A DNA stretch of 64,000 nt, taken from the NCBI GenBank assembly GCA_963747555.1, contig CAVVFZ010000005.1:1-64000 (forward strand). The letters run 5' to 3'. Position 1 is the stretch's first letter. Every line of letters starts with the position of its first letter. The DNA comes from DUZB01 sp963747555. Its GTDB lineage: Bacteria; Desulfobacterota; DSM-4660; Desulfatiglandales; Desulfatiglandaceae. Positions 8,234 through 18,348 of this stretch are shown one piece after another. Both the position numbers and the translations under genes were made by a program. The notes under the pieces are model-generated. The model was not told where the DNA came from and searched no databases. It worked only from the letters and a program-made list of their open reading frames with translations.

Positions 8234-9334
8234 ATGTCTGACCCTAAGAACAGCCCACCAAATGCCGCTTATAAGGATAAAAACCTGCTCATCCATGGGT
8301 TTACGAATGACAATAACGTGTGCATGCAGGGAACCGAATTTTTTGCCAGCATTTTTCTGAACTCCCCCATCGGCATTTTCATCGTGGAAGAAGGAAAATT
8401 TCGATTTGTGAACCCGGAATTTCGCCGAATCTCAGGATTTTCGGAAGAAGATCTCCTGGGAGTAAATTCGCTTGAGATTGTCCTGCCGGAAGACAGGCCC
8501 ATGGTGCGGGACAATGCCCGGAAGATGCTCAAAGGGGAACATTCCAGTCCCTATCATCACCGGGTTGTCGGAAAGGACGGGGAGATCCGATGGATTGTCG
8601 AAGCCGTTGCGCCCATTGATTTTGAGGGCAGAAAGGCGACCTTGGGGTTTTTCCTGGACACGACCGAACAGGAATTGGCCAAGGAAGCCATCTATCTGTC
8701 CGAAGACAAATTCCAGAAGGCCTTTCGCTCCAGTCCCGACTGGTTCGTAATATCGACGATGGAATGTGGTTTGTATCTGGACGTCAATGAGGCATTTTTG
8801 CGAACGACCGGATATCGCAGAGAAGATGTGATCGGGCACACCTCCACCGAACTGAATATCTGGGCCGATCCCGATAAACGGACCGAAATGCTCCAGATGC
8901 TGGAGGAAAAAGGGGTTGTGCGTAACATGGAAGCGCAGTTTCGCACAAAATCGGGGAACATCCGGCACGTCCTGTGGTCGGCGGAAGTAATCGATTATGG
9001 GGGCGAAAAATGTCTTATTGCAATGGCCAAGGACATCACCGGACGTATCAAGGCCGAGGAAGAACGCCTGAAACACGAAAAGCTGCAAGGAGTTCTTGAA
9101 ACGGCAGGAGCTGCCTGTCATGAGCTGAATCAGCCTCTTCAGTATATCTATCTTCTACTAAGCGAAGCCATGGAAGAAAGCCCCGAAAGCAGCAGTCTTG
9201 CAGAGATGAAAAAACAATTGGACCGCCTCAGGAAAATTACAAACAAACTGGAGCAGGTTACGGTTTATCAGACGAAAGACTACATTAAGGGGGAAAAGAT
9301 TATCGATATTGACAAGGCCTCGAAAACGGATTGA
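8234..9334 (+). CDS. double-PAS sensor with a phospho-acceptor (DHp) region but no ATPase domain
   Basis: The protein has two PAS/PAC units. Numbered from an upstream ATG at 8219, these are about 40-155 (GIFIVEEGKFRFVNPEF...GFFLDTTEQE) and 163-278 (DWFVIST...AMAKDITGR). They are followed by a coiled helix and an H-box CHELNQPLQ with H301, as in histidine kinases. The protein then ends after about 65 residues, without N, G1 or G2 ATP-binding boxes. It could be a truncated kinase, a phosphotransfer relay partner or a dimerising sensor acting in trans. The ATG at 8234 (MSDPKN) is preferred. Its stop overlaps the TTG start of the helicase gene. Confidence 0.8.
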   Translation: MSDPKNSPPNAAYKDKNLLIHGFTNDNNVCMQGTEFFASIFLNSPIGIFIVEEGKFRFVNPEFRRISGFSEEDLLGVNSLEIVLPEDRPMVRDNARKMLKGEHSSPYHHRVVGKDGEIRWIVEAVAPIDFEGRKATLGFFLDTTEQELAKEAIYLSEDKFQKAFRSSPDWFVISTMECGLYLDVNEAFLRTTGYRREDVIGHTSTELNIWADPDKRTEMLQMLEEKGVVRNMEAQFRTKSGNIRHVLWSAEVIDYGGEKCLIAMAKDITGRIKAEEERLKHEKLQGVLETAGAACHELNQPLQYIYLLLSEAMEESPESSSLAEMKKQLDRLRKITNKLEQVTVYQTKDYIKGEKIIDIDKASKTD

Positions 9335-12300
9335 AATCGTTCACTGAAAAAAATATCGCAGCTTCCGTTTCAAGAAAACAACTCCGTGTGAAGAACCTCC
9401 CGAAAATCTCCTATCCGGAAAATCTGCCCATCACTTCCCGAAAAGACGACATCATTGACGCCATCCGTAACCATCAGGTAGTCATTATCGCAGGAGACAC
9501 CGGATCCGGAAAGAGCACCCAGATCCCCAAGATGTGTCTGGAGGCCGGCCGGGGAATTGAAAGGAAGATCGCCTGCACCCAGCCAAGAAGAATTGCAGCC
9601 ACCACCATCGCGGGCCGCATTGCGGAAGAACTTGGCGAGGAAATCGGGCATTCCGTGGGGTACAAGATACGCTTTAAGGATCGAACCAGCCCGGACGGAT
9701 ATATCAAAGTCATGACGGACGGCATGCTGCTGGCGGAAACGCAGCAAGACCCTCATTTTCACGCCTACGACACCATTATTGTGGACGAAGCCCACGAGAG
9801 AAGCCTCAATATCGATTTTATCCTTGGTATCCTGAAAACTCTCCTTCGAAAGAGACGAAACCTCAAGGTGATTATCACTTCGGCCACGATTGATACGGAG
9901 AAATTTTCGACAGCCTTCGGAGAAGCACCGGTTATTGAGGTCTCGGGACGTCGATACCCTGTAAGCGTTGAATATCTGCCCGTTGATGACAGGCTTCAGG
10001 AAACGGGTGATGTTACCTATGTGGATATGGCGATCAAGGCCGTAGAAAAAGTTTGCAACAGAGGGGCCTTTGGCGACATCCTGATCTTTATGCCCACCGA
10101 GCAGGATATCCTTGAGACATGCGATCGTCTGGAGGCGAGACAACTGAAAAACGCCATCGTACTTCCGCTTTTCTCCAGGCTTCGAGGTGCACAGCAAAGG
10201 CGCGTTTTTCAGTCTGCGGGTGGCAGGAAAATTGTTGTCGCAACGAATGTGGCGGAAACCTCTCTGACCATACCGGGAATCAGGTTTGTCATTGATACGG
10301 GTCTTGCAAGGATTTCACGATATCTTCCGCGAACCCGGACCACGAGTCTTCCCATAAGTCCCATCTCAAGAAGCAGCGCAGACCAGAGAAAGGGTCGCTG
10401 CGGGCGCACTGAAAGCGGTGTATGCATCCGATTGTATTCCGAGGAAGATTACGATTCGCGCCCTGAATTCACTGAGCCGGAAATCCTCCGTTCCAACCTT
10501 GCTGAAGTCATTCTGCGCATGATTTCCCTGAAACTTGGAGATATCGGGGCCTTCCCTTTTCTGGATTGTCCGAACCCCAGGAGCATCAAGGACGGTTTTG
10601 ACCTCTTGGTGGAACTGGACGCAGTAGTAAGGAGAGAAGGAGTCGTTTTTCTGACGGACAAAGGGCGCCTGATGGCCAGGATGCCTGTGGATCCAAAAAT
10701 ATCCAGAATGATTATTGAGGCAAGGAAAGAGGGCTGTGTCCGTGACGTCGCGATCATCGCCTCCGCCCTGACGGTCCAGGACCCCAGGGAAAGACCCATG
10801 GTCAAAGCGGCACATGCCGACCAGATGCACGCGCGTTTTAAAGATGTCGGTTCCGACTTTGTGACCTTGCTTAATCTCTGGAATGCCTATCATCTTTCGT
10901 GGGAAACTTTGAAGACACAGAACAGGATGCGAAAGTTCTGCAGGGAACACTTTCTCTCTTTCCCCCGCATGGCCGAATGGCACCATATCTATCAACAGAT
11001 TTCTCTCATACTGAAAGAGCAGGGCATTTCAAACAGCAACAACAGAAAAGAAGCATCCCAGGAAAGCAGATATGACGGCATCCATAGATCCGTCCTGAGT
11101 GGTTATCTGTCCAACATTGCCGTTAAGAAGGAAAAAAATATCTATCTTGCCGCGAGGGGCAGAGAAGTCATGATCTTTCCCGGTTCCACCCTTTTCAACA
11201 AAGGCCCTCAATGGATCGTTGCAGCGGAGATGGTGCAGACATCCAGACTTTTTGCGAGAACAGCCGCGAAAATTGATCCCGGTTGGCTGGAAGAGATCGG
11301 GGGTCGTCTTTGTAAATCGTCCTATTCCAACCCCCACTGGGAGAAAAATCGGGGCGAGGTTCGTGCTTCAGAGCAGGTGAGCCTCTATGGCCTGATTATT
11401 GTTCCGGAGAGGTCGGTCGCTTACAGCCCCATTAATCCGGATGAAGCCCATGAAATTTTCATACGATCCGCCCTTGTAGAAGGCGAGGTAAAGAAAGAAT
11501 TGCCCTTTCTCGCGCACAACAGGGCTTTAATCGAGAGGCTTTCAGGGGTGGAAGATAAGATAAGACGTCGTGGAATGGTTGTGAGCGAGGAAGCTTTCGC
11601 ATCGTTTTACTCGGAGAGACTGCGGAGAATCAGCGATATCCGCAGCCTGGAATCGGAAATCCGTAAAAGGGGCGGGGACGATTTTTTGAAAATGACGGAG
11701 CAGGATGTCCTGTTGGCTTCCCCGGATGCCGATGAGCTGGCCCTCTACCCGGACGAAACCTCCATCGGGCACGGAACCTTCAAGTTCGCCTACAGGTTCG
11801 CGCCTGGCAAGCCTGACGACGGTATTACCATCAAGGTTCCAGCCTCCCTTGCGGCCCAGGTTTCTCCGGAACATCTGGATTGGATCGTGCCCGGTCTCAT
11901 CCGGGAAAAGATTACCGCATTGATCAAAGGACTTCCCAAGCCTTACAGGAAGCAGCTTGTTCCTGTTTCAAGTACGGTGGCTGTGATTGTCTCTGAAATG
12001 CAAAGGACAAACGAACCGCTTGTTACAGCCTTGGGGGCCTTTATCTACGAGCGATTCGGCATCGACATTCCTGCCTCGGAGTGGCCTGCAGACCAGATCC
12101 CAGAACACCTCCAAATGCGTGTTTCCGTAACGGATCATAAGGGCCGGGAAATCCGTTCCGGACGCGATCCGGAAATTTTACGGGAAGGTGTGACGGGGGG
12201 CGCTGGAAAAGAGCCGAGACCGGACCTGTGGGAAAAGGCCAGGATGCAATGGGAAAAATCAGGGATACCCTCTTGGAACTTCGGCGCATTGCCCGAAAGC

Positions 12301-13128
12301 ATTCCCCTCACAGACAAACTGTTTGTGTATCCCGGCCTGGAATCTGGAGAGAAAGGGGTGAATCTCAGACTATACAGGGACAGGAACATAGCGCTTAAAG
12401 AACATCAAAAGGGTGTGAAAGCACTATTTTTGATCCATTTCAGAAAGGATCTCAATTTTGTGAAAAAGCTGTTGAAATTCCCCGACAGGCTTTCAAAGGC
12501 GGCGGGTTATTTCGGCGGTGCCGGCGCGGTTGAAAAAGCCATCTGGGAAAGCCTTACCAACCGTCTTTTCCGTCTGGATCTGAGAGACGAAAAAGCCTTT
12601 CTTCAGCATGCGGCTGCAAAAAGTCCTTTGCTGCTGCAGGAGAGCCGGACATATATGGAGTTAGCCACGAGTGTCATTGAGGCCTATTCACAAACCAGGC
12701 AGGCGATTCATGGAATAGAAACGGCAAACCGGAACAACCGGCCTGCCCTGGATCTTTGCGCTCAATTGAGAAAAGAACTACACGGGCTGGTCCCCGGTGA
12801 TTTTCTGGAACGCTACAGACCCGATCGACTGGCGCAGCTCCCCCGTTACCTGAAGGCCGTAGAGATGAGAGCCGAGAGAGGAAGCTACGACAGGGAAAAA
12901 GAGCAGAAAAAAGCGGCTGCCATTGCCCCGTTTACGGAAGCACTCCGGAAAAACATCCAAGAGCTTTCTCCGCGGGCCTCACTTGATAAGCTCGAAAACC
13001 TTGAGGAATTTTTCTGGATGGTAGAGGAGTTCAAGGTGTCGCTTTTTGCCCAGGAATTAAAAACGCCTTTTCCTGTATCGGCGAAACGTCTCGAAAAGAA
13101 GCTGCGGGAACTGGAGCGGATGATTTAG
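9331..13128 (+). CDS. hrpA: ATP-dependent RNA helicase HrpA (DEAH box)
   Basis: A 1265-residue DEAH helicase with Walker A GDTGSGKST (55-63), DEAH (152-155), SATI and motif VI QRKGRCGR. It continues with the helicase-associated HA2/OB-fold region and the long C-terminal DUF3418 half typical of bacterial HrpA (about 1300 residues in E. coli). HrpA is a 3'-5' RNA helicase that acts on RNA and, in E. coli, on stalled ribosomes. The start is a TTG overlapping the upstream stop as TTGA, so translation is likely coupled to the PAS gene. The N-terminus is shorter than that of E. coli HrpA. The whole 3.8 kb is free of frame breaks. Confidence 0.95.
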   Translation: MKSFTEKNIAASVSRKQLRVKNLPKISYPENLPITSRKDDIIDAIRNHQVVIIAGDTGSGKSTQIPKMCLEAGRGIERKIACTQPRRIAATTIAGRIAEELGEEIGHSVGYKIRFKDRTSPDGYIKVMTDGMLLAETQQDPHFHAYDTIIVDEAHERSLNIDFILGILKTLLRKRRNLKVIITSATIDTEKFSTAFGEAPVIEVSGRRYPVSVEYLPVDDRLQETGDVTYVDMAIKAVEKVCNRGAFGDILIFMPTEQDILETCDRLEARQLKNAIVLPLFSRLRGAQQRRVFQSAGGRKIVVATNVAETSLTIPGIRFVIDTGLARISRYLPRTRTTSLPISPISRSSADQRKGRCGRTESGVCIRLYSEEDYDSRPEFTEPEILRSNLAEVILRMISLKLGDIGAFPFLDCPNPRSIKDGFDLLVELDAVVRREGVVFLTDKGRLMARMPVDPKISRMIIEARKEGCVRDVAIIASALTVQDPRERPMVKAAHADQMHARFKDVGSDFVTLLNLWNAYHLSWETLKTQNRMRKFCREHFLSFPRMAEWHHIYQQISLILKEQGISNSNNRKEASQESRYDGIHRSVLSGYLSNIAVKKEKNIYLAARGREVMIFPGSTLFNKGPQWIVAAEMVQTSRLFARTAAKIDPGWLEEIGGRLCKSSYSNPHWEKNRGEVRASEQVSLYGLIIVPERSVAYSPINPDEAHEIFIRSALVEGEVKKELPFLAHNRALIERLSGVEDKIRRRGMVVSEEAFASFYSERLRRISDIRSLESEIRKRGGDDFLKMTEQDVLLASPDADELALYPDETSIGHGTFKFAYRFAPGKPDDGITIKVPASLAAQVSPEHLDWIVPGLIREKITALIKGLPKPYRKQLVPVSSTVAVIVSEMQRTNEPLVTALGAFIYERFGIDIPASEWPADQIPEHLQMRVSVTDHKGREIRSGRDPEILREGVTGGAGKEPRPDLWEKARMQWEKSGIPSWNFGALPESIPLTDKLFVYPGLESGEKGVNLRLYRDRNIALKEHQKGVKALFLIHFRKDLNFVKKLLKFPDRLSKAAGYFGGAGAVEKAIWESLTNRLFRLDLRDEKAFLQHAAAKSPLLLQESRTYMELATSVIEAYSQTRQAIHGIETANRNNRPALDLCAQLRKELHGLVPGDFLERYRPDRLAQLPRYLKAVEMRAERGSYDREKEQKKAAAIAPFTEALRKNIQELSPRASLDKLENLEEFFWMVEEFKVSLFAQELKTPFPVSAKRLEKKLRELERMI

Positions 13129-13131
13129 AAA

Positions 13132-13593
13132 TTACGCGCTTTCATGCAGGACTTTCAACTTGGCATTGATCAGCTGGCTGTCTGTAAGCCGCAGCAGTCT
13201 CGTGAGCTTGTGCATGAGGTAGTCTTCGTATCTGTCCATCTTTCCATCAATAAATACGATCCGCCAGAGCAGTTCGATAATATCGAGTTTTTCCTCGATG
13301 GAGCAATGTTGGTTGATAAGACTGGCGAATTGCCAGAGGTCAACGCTGTTGGCGCGCCCCTCCTCCGCCTCCTTTATCAGGGCATCCGCATATTCCCGTG
13401 ATAAGCCGTATTTATCTTCCAGGATGGAAAGGATGGTTTCCTTTTCCTCATCCGTAAATTGATTATCAATTTCCGCCAGTTCCAGAAAGAGGGCACATGT
13501 GGCAATCTGCACATCGCGGTCCTCTTTGCGGGTGTTGTCTTCACCAACTCCCGATGTGGCTTTGTTGAAAAAATCCTTTAAAAAATCAAACAT
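13132..13593 (-). CDS. TerB-domain protein
   Basis: This 153-residue protein is mostly one TerB (tellurite-resistance / DjlA-like) helical domain, residues 28-150. It has an acidic metal-binding pattern typical of the fold: LAEIDNQFTDEE in the first half and FIDGKMDRYED in the second. The N-terminus MFDFLKDFFNKA is amphipathic and could touch membrane. TerB domains occur in stress and tellurium-resistance systems, but single-domain copies like this have no assigned role. Its 3' end meets the end of hrpA three bases away on the opposite strand. Confidence 0.85.
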   Translation of the reverse strand: MFDFLKDFFNKATSGVGEDNTRKEDRDVQIATCALFLELAEIDNQFTDEEKETILSILEDKYGLSREYADALIKEAEEGRANSVDLWQFASLINQHCSIEEKLDIIELLWRIVFIDGKMDRYEDYLMHKLTRLLRLTDSQLINAKLKVLHESA

Positions 13594-13709
13594 ATGTGAC
13601 CTCGTAATCCGGGTTCTTGCGACATTCAGAAGTTTCTCCCTCCCGCATCATTCACAGGATCCTTATCCGTTGAAATACATAAAACATAAAGAAGCCCCTT
13701 GCATTGCCT

Positions 13710-14419
13710 TTACTTTTTCTGATGGATCATGTCTTTGGTTTGGTTAATTCGTTTGGTGATCTTGATGGAACGGGGACAGCAACGCGTGCATTCAAAATGG
13801 TTCTTGCAGGGCCATACGCCATCGGGTGCGTCGAGAACGGCCAAACGGGCTTGAAACCCATTGTCGCGACTGTCCGCCAAAAATCGAAAGGCCTGAACAA
13901 TGGCGGCAGGACCCAAGAAAATCAGGAGAAGTTTCCAGTATGGGGCAGGCGGAAAAACAGGATGCGCAGAGGATGCAATTGGTGGCATCGTCAAAGGCCA
14001 TTCGTTCTTCCTGGCTCTGAAGTCGCTCCCCGGAAGGGGGCGGAACGTCATTGATCAGAAAGGGGCTGACGGCATCGATAGCGTTCGAAAAACGCTCTTT
14101 GATCCACCATCAGGTCCCGTTGAACAGGGAGGTGCCGCAGAGGTTCAATGGTTATCCTGTCGCCCTCTTTTTCAACCACATCGCGGATAAGGGTTTTGCA
14201 GGCCAGGCGGTCTTTTCCGTTGATTCGCATGGCATCCGATCCGCAGACCCCGTGGGCGCAACTTTTTCGAAAGCCAAGCGTACCATCTTGAAAGCGTTTC
14301 ACCTGCATCAGGGCATCGAGGACGCGATCGGTGGGCTCCACCGAAACCAGGTAGTCCTGGTCATAGGGCTCCCTGTCAATCCCCGGAGGGCATCGTTTTA
14401 TTCGCAAGGTAATCTTCAT
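13710..14419 (-). CDS. sdhB: succinate dehydrogenase/fumarate reductase iron-sulfur subunit, two frame breaks
   Basis: Three consecutive frames together give a 235-residue SdhB. The first has the plant-type ferredoxin domain with SCAHGVCGSDAM and LACKT; the Asp in CGSD also occurs in E. coli SdhB. The next has the first 4Fe-4S ligand group CILCASCFSACP. The last has WPCKNHFECTRCCPRSIKITKRINQTK. Extra bases near 14074 (between ERYR and AVSPFLIND) and 13911 (between DFLG and PAAIVQAF) explain the shifts. The start at 14419 (MKITLRIKR) lies 10 bases after sdhA. The CTRCCP spelling, where CTRVCP is expected, may be genuine. It passes electrons from the flavoprotein SdhA to the quinone-binding anchor. 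Given the intact sdhA, the breaks are probably assembly errors. Confidence 0.85.
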
Positions 14420-14429
14420 ACCATAATCC

Positions 14430-16166
14430 TCAATATTTTCGGGCCTTGGGCGGCCAGATGGAGGTATCCACTGCCCTGTAGTCAATCCGCACCTCACCAT
14501 CATTCAGAAAAGCAAGCGTATGTTTCAGCCACTGAGCGTCGTCCCGCTCGGGAAAATCTTCCCTGGAATGGGCCCCGCGGCTTTCTGTGCGGTTGAGTGC
14601 GGAAACAGCCGTAATCAAGGCCAGATCCAAAAGATTCCCCAGTTCCATGAGGTCCGGGAGGTCTGTGTTATATGCCCCGCCGGGATCCTGGACACGAACT
14701 TCAAGATATCGTCCTTGAAGTTCCCGTATCTTTTCCACGGCGCGCGTCATATCCTCTTCGTTGCGATAAATTCCCACATTCTCCATCATCACCATCTGCA
14801 ATTCTTCCAGAATATGGCCGCCGTGCGGTCCTTCTTTACCGTCCCGGAGACGGTTGACCCATTCAGAAGCCGATTGCGCGGCATGCTCGGGAAGAGTGGG
14901 GCTGTCTGTTTTTATCACATAATCCGCCATATGCAAACCCGCCCGCCTGCCAAACACCACCAGATCCAGCAGACTGTTTGTGCCCAGACGATTCGCCCCA
15001 TGCACCGATATGCAGGCGCATTCCCCTACAGCGTAGAGGCCATGAACCACATTGCCCTCGGAATCGGCGATTACACGCCCATGCAGGTCCGTGGGGATGC
15101 CTCCCATGGCGTAATGGGCCGTGGGAAGAACCGGAATCGGCTGTTCGGAAGGGTCTATGCCGAGGTAGGTCATACAGAAATCCGTAATATCGGGAAGTTT
15201 GCTCAGCAACGTGGGTTTTCCTAAATGCGTTGCGTCGAGGTGAACAAAATCGTCAATTTTTCCATCTCCACGAATGCCCCTCCCGGCCCGAACCTCGGTC
15301 ATGATGGCCCTTGAAACCATATCTCTCGGCGCCAGATCCAGCAGGGTAGGGGTATACCGCTCCATAAACCGTTCTCCGTCGCGGTTCCGCAGAATGCCGC
15401 CTTCCCCCCTGACAGCTTCGGAAATAAGGATTCCCAGGCCTTTAATGCCGGTGGGATGAAACTGGAAAAATTCCATATCCTGAAGGGGGATGCCGCGTCG
15501 CGCACAGAGAGCGGGACCATCACCGGTGTTGGCATAGGCATTGGAGGTGATCCGGAACATGCGTCCGAATCCTCCGGTGGCGAAAAGAACGGCCTTTGCG
15601 GAAAAGGTATGGATTTCTCCGGTGGAGAGTTCGAGCGCGATGACGCCGCAACACCGGTCTTCTTGAAGGATCAGGTCAAGAACGTGGAATTCATCATAAA
15701 AAGACACATCGTTTTTGATGCACTGCTGGTAAAGGGTTTGCAGGATCATGTGCCCGGTCCGATCAGCGGCGTAACAGGCGCGATGCACGGGGGCTTCTCC
15801 AAAATTACGTGTATGCCCACCAAAACGACGCTGATCGATTCTCCCCGCGGGAGTCCGATTGAAGGGCAATCCGCGGTTTTCCAGATCGTAAACAGCCTGG
15901 ATCGCTTCTTCAGCGAGAAGGACGGCGGCCCGTTGGTCAACAAGATAATCCCCTCCCTTGACCGTATCGAAAGCGTGCCATTCCGGCTTATCCTCTTCCA
16001 CATTGCCCAGTGCGGCGCTGATCCCGCCCTGAGCCGCCCCTGTGTGGCTTCGCACCGGATATACTTTGGAAAGCACGGCGGTCTTTCCATTCGCCGCAGC
16101 TTCCAGGGCCGCATAAAGACCGGCGCCGCCGGAACCAACGATAACAGCTTCAAATTCGTGTTTCAA
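14430..16166 (-). CDS. sdhA: succinate dehydrogenase/fumarate reductase flavoprotein subunit
   Basis: This intact 578-residue protein has the FAD dinucleotide fold GSGGAGLYAALEA (11-23) and the flavin-attachment motif SHTGAAQGG with H41. It also carries FQFHPTG, the catalytic loop EAVRGEGG with its arginine, and the C-terminal GECACISVHGANRLG and R-rich pattern. It interconverts succinate and fumarate at the membrane. A TTG start at 16166 is preceded by a strong AGGAGG site. It is followed directly by sdhB. No cytochrome b or membrane anchor gene lies upstream, where an EamA transporter diverges, so the anchor must be elsewhere if this is a standard complex II. Confidence 0.96.
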   Translation of the reverse strand: MKHEFEAVIVGSGGAGLYAALEAAANGKTAVLSKVYPVRSHTGAAQGGISAALGNVEEDKPEWHAFDTVKGGDYLVDQRAAVLLAEEAIQAVYDLENRGLPFNRTPAGRIDQRRFGGHTRNFGEAPVHRACYAADRTGHMILQTLYQQCIKNDVSFYDEFHVLDLILQEDRCCGVIALELSTGEIHTFSAKAVLFATGGFGRMFRITSNAYANTGDGPALCARRGIPLQDMEFFQFHPTGIKGLGILISEAVRGEGGILRNRDGERFMERYTPTLLDLAPRDMVSRAIMTEVRAGRGIRGDGKIDDFVHLDATHLGKPTLLSKLPDITDFCMTYLGIDPSEQPIPVLPTAHYAMGGIPTDLHGRVIADSEGNVVHGLYAVGECACISVHGANRLGTNSLLDLVVFGRRAGLHMADYVIKTDSPTLPEHAAQSASEWVNRLRDGKEGPHGGHILEELQMVMMENVGIYRNEEDMTRAVEKIRELQGRYLEVRVQDPGGAYNTDLPDLMELGNLLDLALITAVSALNRTESRGAHSREDFPERDDAQWLKHTLAFLNDGEVRIDYRAVDTSIWPPKARKY

Positions 16167-16353
16167 AACAGACCTCCTGTACGAGTGTGAAAAAGGCTCG
16201 ACGACAGTACATTTTTAAATACCATAATGGAGAAATTCGATCCAGAAATTTTCTGCAGCATAACAAAGTGAAGGGGCGCTGGAGTTCTCTTGCACTTTCT
16301 GTTATCGTGCTAAAAATAGGCTATGGAAGAAAACGGGAGATAAGAATCAAAGA

Positions 16354-17265
16354 ATGCATAAACCATCCATTTGGAAGTCCACACGGGTCAAAGTCCTGTT
16401 TCCATACGTTCTGCTGCTCATCCCTCCCCTTTGCTGGGGAGGAAATGCCGTACTGGCCCGTGGTGTGGTACACATTCTTCCTCCTGTGAGCTTTGCCTTC
16501 TGGCGCTGGTGTATCGCATTCGTCATTCTTTTCCCCTTTACGCGACATACGGTGAAGAAGGATTGGGGAGCAGTGGTCCAATCGTGGAAAATGATCTTCG
16601 TCCTCTCTTTTTTCGGCATTGCCTGTTTCAATACCTTACTTTACAGGGCGGCCCACACCACTACTGCTATCAATGTATCCCTGATGCAGACGATCATGCC
16701 TGCCATGATCATCCTGATTTCATGGGTCATTTTCAAAGAGACCATCAGGGGACTCCAACTGGTGGGCGTGATCCTTTCCATTTTCGGGGCGGTTTTTATA
16801 GCCCTGAAAGGAAAATGGAGCACCTTGATCACCATGTCTTTCACGGAAGGGGACATGCTGATGCTCCTGGCCGTACTGACTTACGCCCTCTACTCGGCCT
16901 TGCTGAGGAAAAGGCCCGCAATAAATCCCCTGAGTTTTCTTACCGTAACCTTCGGAATCGGAACCCTCATGCTTCTGCCCCTGTATGTTGCAGAACTGGT
17001 CTACACCGGTTCTTTTCCTATCGAGCATGCGGCGATTCTCAGCATTTTCTATGTGGCTCTTTTTCCATCGATCATTGCCTATTTCTGCTGGAATAAAGGG
17101 ATTGAATTGATCGGGGCAAACAGGGCGGGACTTTTTATGAACCTGACACCCGTGTTTGCCACGGCAATGGCCATTATTTTTTTGGGGGAATCGCTGGAGG
17201 CATTTCACCTGGTTGGGATGGCGTTTATCTTCGGAGGCATGATCATATTCAACCGCCGAGGCTGA
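16354..17265 (+). CDS. EamA/DMT-family transporter, ten membrane segments
   Basis: This 303-residue protein shows the internal duplication of the drug/metabolite transporter family, two EamA repeats of five membrane helices each. Repeat one is around residues 17-150 and includes PPLCWGGNAVLAR. Repeat two is around 165-300 and includes SIIAYFCWNKGIELIGANRAGLF and the ending IFGGMIIFNRRG. Exported or imported substrates in this family range from amino acids to metabolites and cannot be inferred. It is divergent from sdhA and followed by about 140 bases without a gene. Confidence 0.9.
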   Translation: MHKPSIWKSTRVKVLFPYVLLLIPPLCWGGNAVLARGVVHILPPVSFAFWRWCIAFVILFPFTRHTVKKDWGAVVQSWKMIFVLSFFGIACFNTLLYRAAHTTTAINVSLMQTIMPAMIILISWVIFKETIRGLQLVGVILSIFGAVFIALKGKWSTLITMSFTEGDMLMLLAVLTYALYSALLRKRPAINPLSFLTVTFGIGTLMLLPLYVAELVYTGSFPIEHAAILSIFYVALFPSIIAYFCWNKGIELIGANRAGLFMNLTPVFATAMAIIFLGESLEAFHLVGMAFIFGGMIIFNRRG

Positions 17266-17403
17266 AGATTCTCAAGCCCGTGACCGTGTTCTTCAGATTT
17301 CCGCTCCTGTGGGCATTTTTTTGATAAATTCAGCTTTTCATTAACAAACCATGGCTTATCTGATATATTGGACAAGTAAATTTCAAGACGCCTGAGGAGA
17401 CCA

Positions 17404-18348
17404 TTGAAACTCTCTTTTCCAGTTCTCATAGCTGAAGATCACCCGGTATCGAGAAGACTCCTCGAGGCGATATTGATCAAAGAGGGGTATGAGGTTGTAA
17501 CCGCGGAAAACGGATACAAGGCCCTTGAAATATTTGAAAAGCGATTTTTCCCTATCGTCATTACAGATTGGATGATGCCGGAAATGGACGGACTTGCGCT
17601 GACGAAAAACATCAGGAGGAAGGAGACATCGGGGTATGTTTTCATTTTCCTTTTGACGGCCAAATCCTCCAAGGATGATATTATCGCGGGCCTGGAGGCA
17701 GGCGCGGACGATTATCTGACAAAACCGTTCAATCGTGGAGAACTCATGGCGCGCCTGAAGACGGCCTCACGCATTCTTGAATTGGAAGAATCTCTGAAGA
17801 AAGCTAATGAGGAGATTCGCGTTCTATCCATTACAGATGCCCTGACGGGTTGTTTCAACAGGGCCTACATGAACGAAAACCTGCCGAAAGAGGTCAAGCG
17901 CTGCCTGAGGTACGGACGTCCTCTCTCGCTGATTATGGGTGACATAGACCACTTCAAAAAGGTCAATGACACCTATGGTCACCAGGCGGGGGATGAAACC
18001 CTAAGGAGATTCATCACCTGTCTGAAAAATGACATCAGGAAAGAGATAGACTGGATCGCCCGCTATGGAGGAGAGGAGTTTCTGTTGGTTTGCCCTGAAA
18101 CGGATTTCGACACCGCCATGTTGCTTGCGGAAAGATTACGTTCAAAGGTTTCCAAAATGCTTATTGAGCATGAAGAACAAATGAATTCAATCACGGTTAG
18201 TTTTGGAGTGACAGGATTTCCTGCGAAAATGAAGAATAAAAATATTTCTTCTGAGGAAATTATCGGTCTTGCCGACGAATTCTTATATGAGGCCAAAAAG
18301 GCAGGAAGAAACCGGATTATCGGACATCCCGTAAAATGCGCGCAGTAA
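17404..18348 (+). CDS. response regulator with GGDEF (diguanylate cyclase) output
   Basis: The protein is a receiver domain (1-125) with phospho-acceptor D55 (TDWMMPEMDG) and the switch lysine in LTKPF. A short coiled linker leads to a GGDEF domain with an intact active-site motif GGEEF at 222-226. The inhibitory I-site, normally RxxD five residues before the motif, reads KEID, so product inhibition may be weak. It should make cyclic di-GMP when phosphorylated. The start is a TTG at 17404 with GAGGAG about 5 bases upstream. It overlaps the alcohol dehydrogenase gene by 13 bases and heads the riboflavin/nusB/leuS run. Confidence 0.92.
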   Translation: MKLSFPVLIAEDHPVSRRLLEAILIKEGYEVVTAENGYKALEIFEKRFFPIVITDWMMPEMDGLALTKNIRRKETSGYVFIFLLTAKSSKDDIIAGLEAGADDYLTKPFNRGELMARLKTASRILELEESLKKANEEIRVLSITDALTGCFNRAYMNENLPKEVKRCLRYGRPLSLIMGDIDHFKKVNDTYGHQAGDETLRRFITCLKNDIRKEIDWIARYGGEEFLLVCPETDFDTAMLLAERLRSKVSKMLIEHEEQMNSITVSFGVTGFPAKMKNKNISSEEIIGLADEFLYEAKKAGRNRIIGHPVKCAQ

